Source of the DNA: JBDTMT01 sp039934135
Lineage (GTDB): Bacteria; Desulfobacterota; Binatia; HRBIN30; CADEER01
Reading direction: 5' to 3'
DNA length: 7,422 nt
Assembly: GCA_039934135.1 (NCBI GenBank)
Contig: JBDTMT010000316.1
Location: forward strand, 1-7,422
Part shown: positions 6,885 through 7,422 of the stretch, piece after piece
Position numbering within the stretch: the stretch's first letter is position 1
How the letters are laid out: each line of letters begins with the position of its first letter
Translations under genes and position numbers: made by a program
Notes under the pieces: generated by a model
What the model was told of the DNA's origin: nothing
What the model saw: the letters and a program-made list of their open reading frames with translations, nothing else
Databases searched by the model: none

Positions 6885-7422
6885 GGGGTGAGCAGCGCGG
6901 CTCGTCGGCCGAGCCCGAGAGCGGCCGACGAGTCAGCGCGCGCGACCGCGCCGGCAGCCCGGCCGACACGGCGGTGACCAGCGTGCTGTTCGTCGAGGCC
7001 TCGAGCGGTGGCGTGCTCGGCGGCTCGCTGACCGGCCTCTATCATCTGATCCGCGGCATGGATCGCAGCCGCTTCCGCATCGGCATGGCACTCTACGAGA
7101 CGAAACCCATCGAAGACGATCTGGCGCAGCTCGACGTGCGCGTGCACCACGTGACGCGCCGCCGCCTGCCCAAGCAGCATGCGTGGCAGGGACGCCAGGG
7201 CTACGAGCGGGCGCGCCGCGTCGGCGCCGTGCGCAGCGCGCTCCACGCCGGCCGGCAGACGGCGCGTCTGTTGGCGGAAGAGTTTCCAGCCGCGCTGGCG
7301 CTGGCGCGCATCATCCGCCGCGAGCGCACCGACGTGCTGCACCTCGGCAACGGCGTGCGAGCCAATTTCGACGGCATCCTGGCCGGCCTGCTGACCGGCA
7401 CGCCGGTGATCTGCCACGTCAA
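6881..7422 (+). CDS. GT-B (GT4-like) glycosyltransferase, N-terminal part
   Basis: The frame is open from ATG 6881 to the right edge (180 full codons, no stop), so the gene is partial. From codon 32 the protein reads VTSVLFVEASSGGVLGGS, a first Rossmann strand followed by a Gly-rich loop. It then continues with TGLYHLIRGMD, a basic linker, LARIIRRERTDVLHLGNG and a strand at GTPVICHV. That is the acceptor-binding half of a GT4-type retaining glycosyltransferase; the nucleotide-sugar half with the EX7E motif lies outside. Two starts are possible: ATG 6881, overlapping the previous stop as ATGA, or GTG 6974, which begins directly at strand 1. The 31 residues between them are polar, low-complexity and spanned by a perfect inverted repeat, so they may be leader rather than protein. 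Its role is probably adding a sugar to the lipid-linked glycan begun upstream. Confidence 0.8.
   Translation, partial: MRGEQRGSSAEPESGRRVSARDRAGSPADTAVTSVLFVEASSGGVLGGSLTGLYHLIRGMDRSRFRIGMALYETKPIEDDLAQLDVRVHHVTRRRLPKQHAWQGRQGYERARRVGAVRSALHAGRQTARLLAEEFPAALALARIIRRERTDVLHLGNGVRANFDGILAGLLTGTPVICHV
6901..6932 (+). repeat. Perfect 11-bp inverted repeat (hairpin) at the SDR-glycosyltransferase junction
   Basis: CTCGTCGGCCG (6901-6911) pairs with CGGCCGACGAG (6922-6932) around a 10-base loop. A G.U and a G-C pair could extend the stem to 13. It begins 17 bases after the TGA of the second SDR. It is very GC-rich but has no following T-run, so it does not match a standard intrinsic terminator. 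It may slow transcription, protect mRNA 3' ends or mask translation start of the glycosyltransferase. Chance in GC-rich DNA is possible. Confidence 0.5.

Noticed and set aside
6901..6932. Intrinsic terminator
   Set aside because: The stem is strong but no T-run follows, and the next gene continues on the same strand, so it is reported only as an inverted repeat.

Overview
This is a compact, GC-rich block (about two-thirds G+C by eye) with every gene on the + strand. It reads as the interior of a surface-polysaccharide or glycolipid biosynthesis operon. Strong G/C at third codon positions, frequent GTG starts and the gene families fit a high-GC Gram-negative environmental bacterium, such as a deltaproteobacterial or Binatota-type lineage. 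No marker gene is present, so that placement is only an impression. No RNA gene, insertion sequence, CRISPR array or origin was seen.

Layout: (1) the 3' end of an acyltransferase of the FemAB/GNAT-like type, cut by the left edge; (2) a class I SAM methyltransferase; (3) a DegT/DnrJ/EryC1/StrS sugar aminotransferase; (4) an unusual membrane protein joining a monotopic phosphoglycosyl transferase domain to a four-helix plus Rossmann module like the non-catalytic half of CapD/PglF/WbpM dehydratases; (5) an extended SDR (epimerase/dehydratase type) whose YxxxK motif reads YxxxR; (6) a Gfo/Idh/MocA oxidoreductase; (7) a second extended SDR with an intact YxxxK; (8) the N-terminal part of a GT-B (GT4-like) glycosyltransferase running off the right edge. 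It has no stop in the window.

Spacing is tight: gaps of 4, 17, 7, 50, 1 and 2 bases, then a possible 4-base ATGA overlap. This implies one co-transcribed, largely translationally coupled unit. The only real gap (3778-3827) is less GC-rich than its flanks and carries overlapping small palindromes. A perfect 11-bp inverted repeat follows the stop of gene 7, either in a short leader of the glycosyltransferase gene or inside its first codons.

Working model (inference): genes 5-7 oxidise or epimerise a nucleotide sugar, gene 3 aminates a keto intermediate, and genes 1 and 2 may acylate and methylate it. Gene 4 moves a sugar-1-phosphate onto a polyprenyl-phosphate carrier at the inner face of the membrane, and gene 8 extends the chain. 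No flippase, polymerase or ligase lies in the window. Most worth follow-up are the domain order of gene 4, the YxxxR in gene 5 and the hairpin before gene 8.
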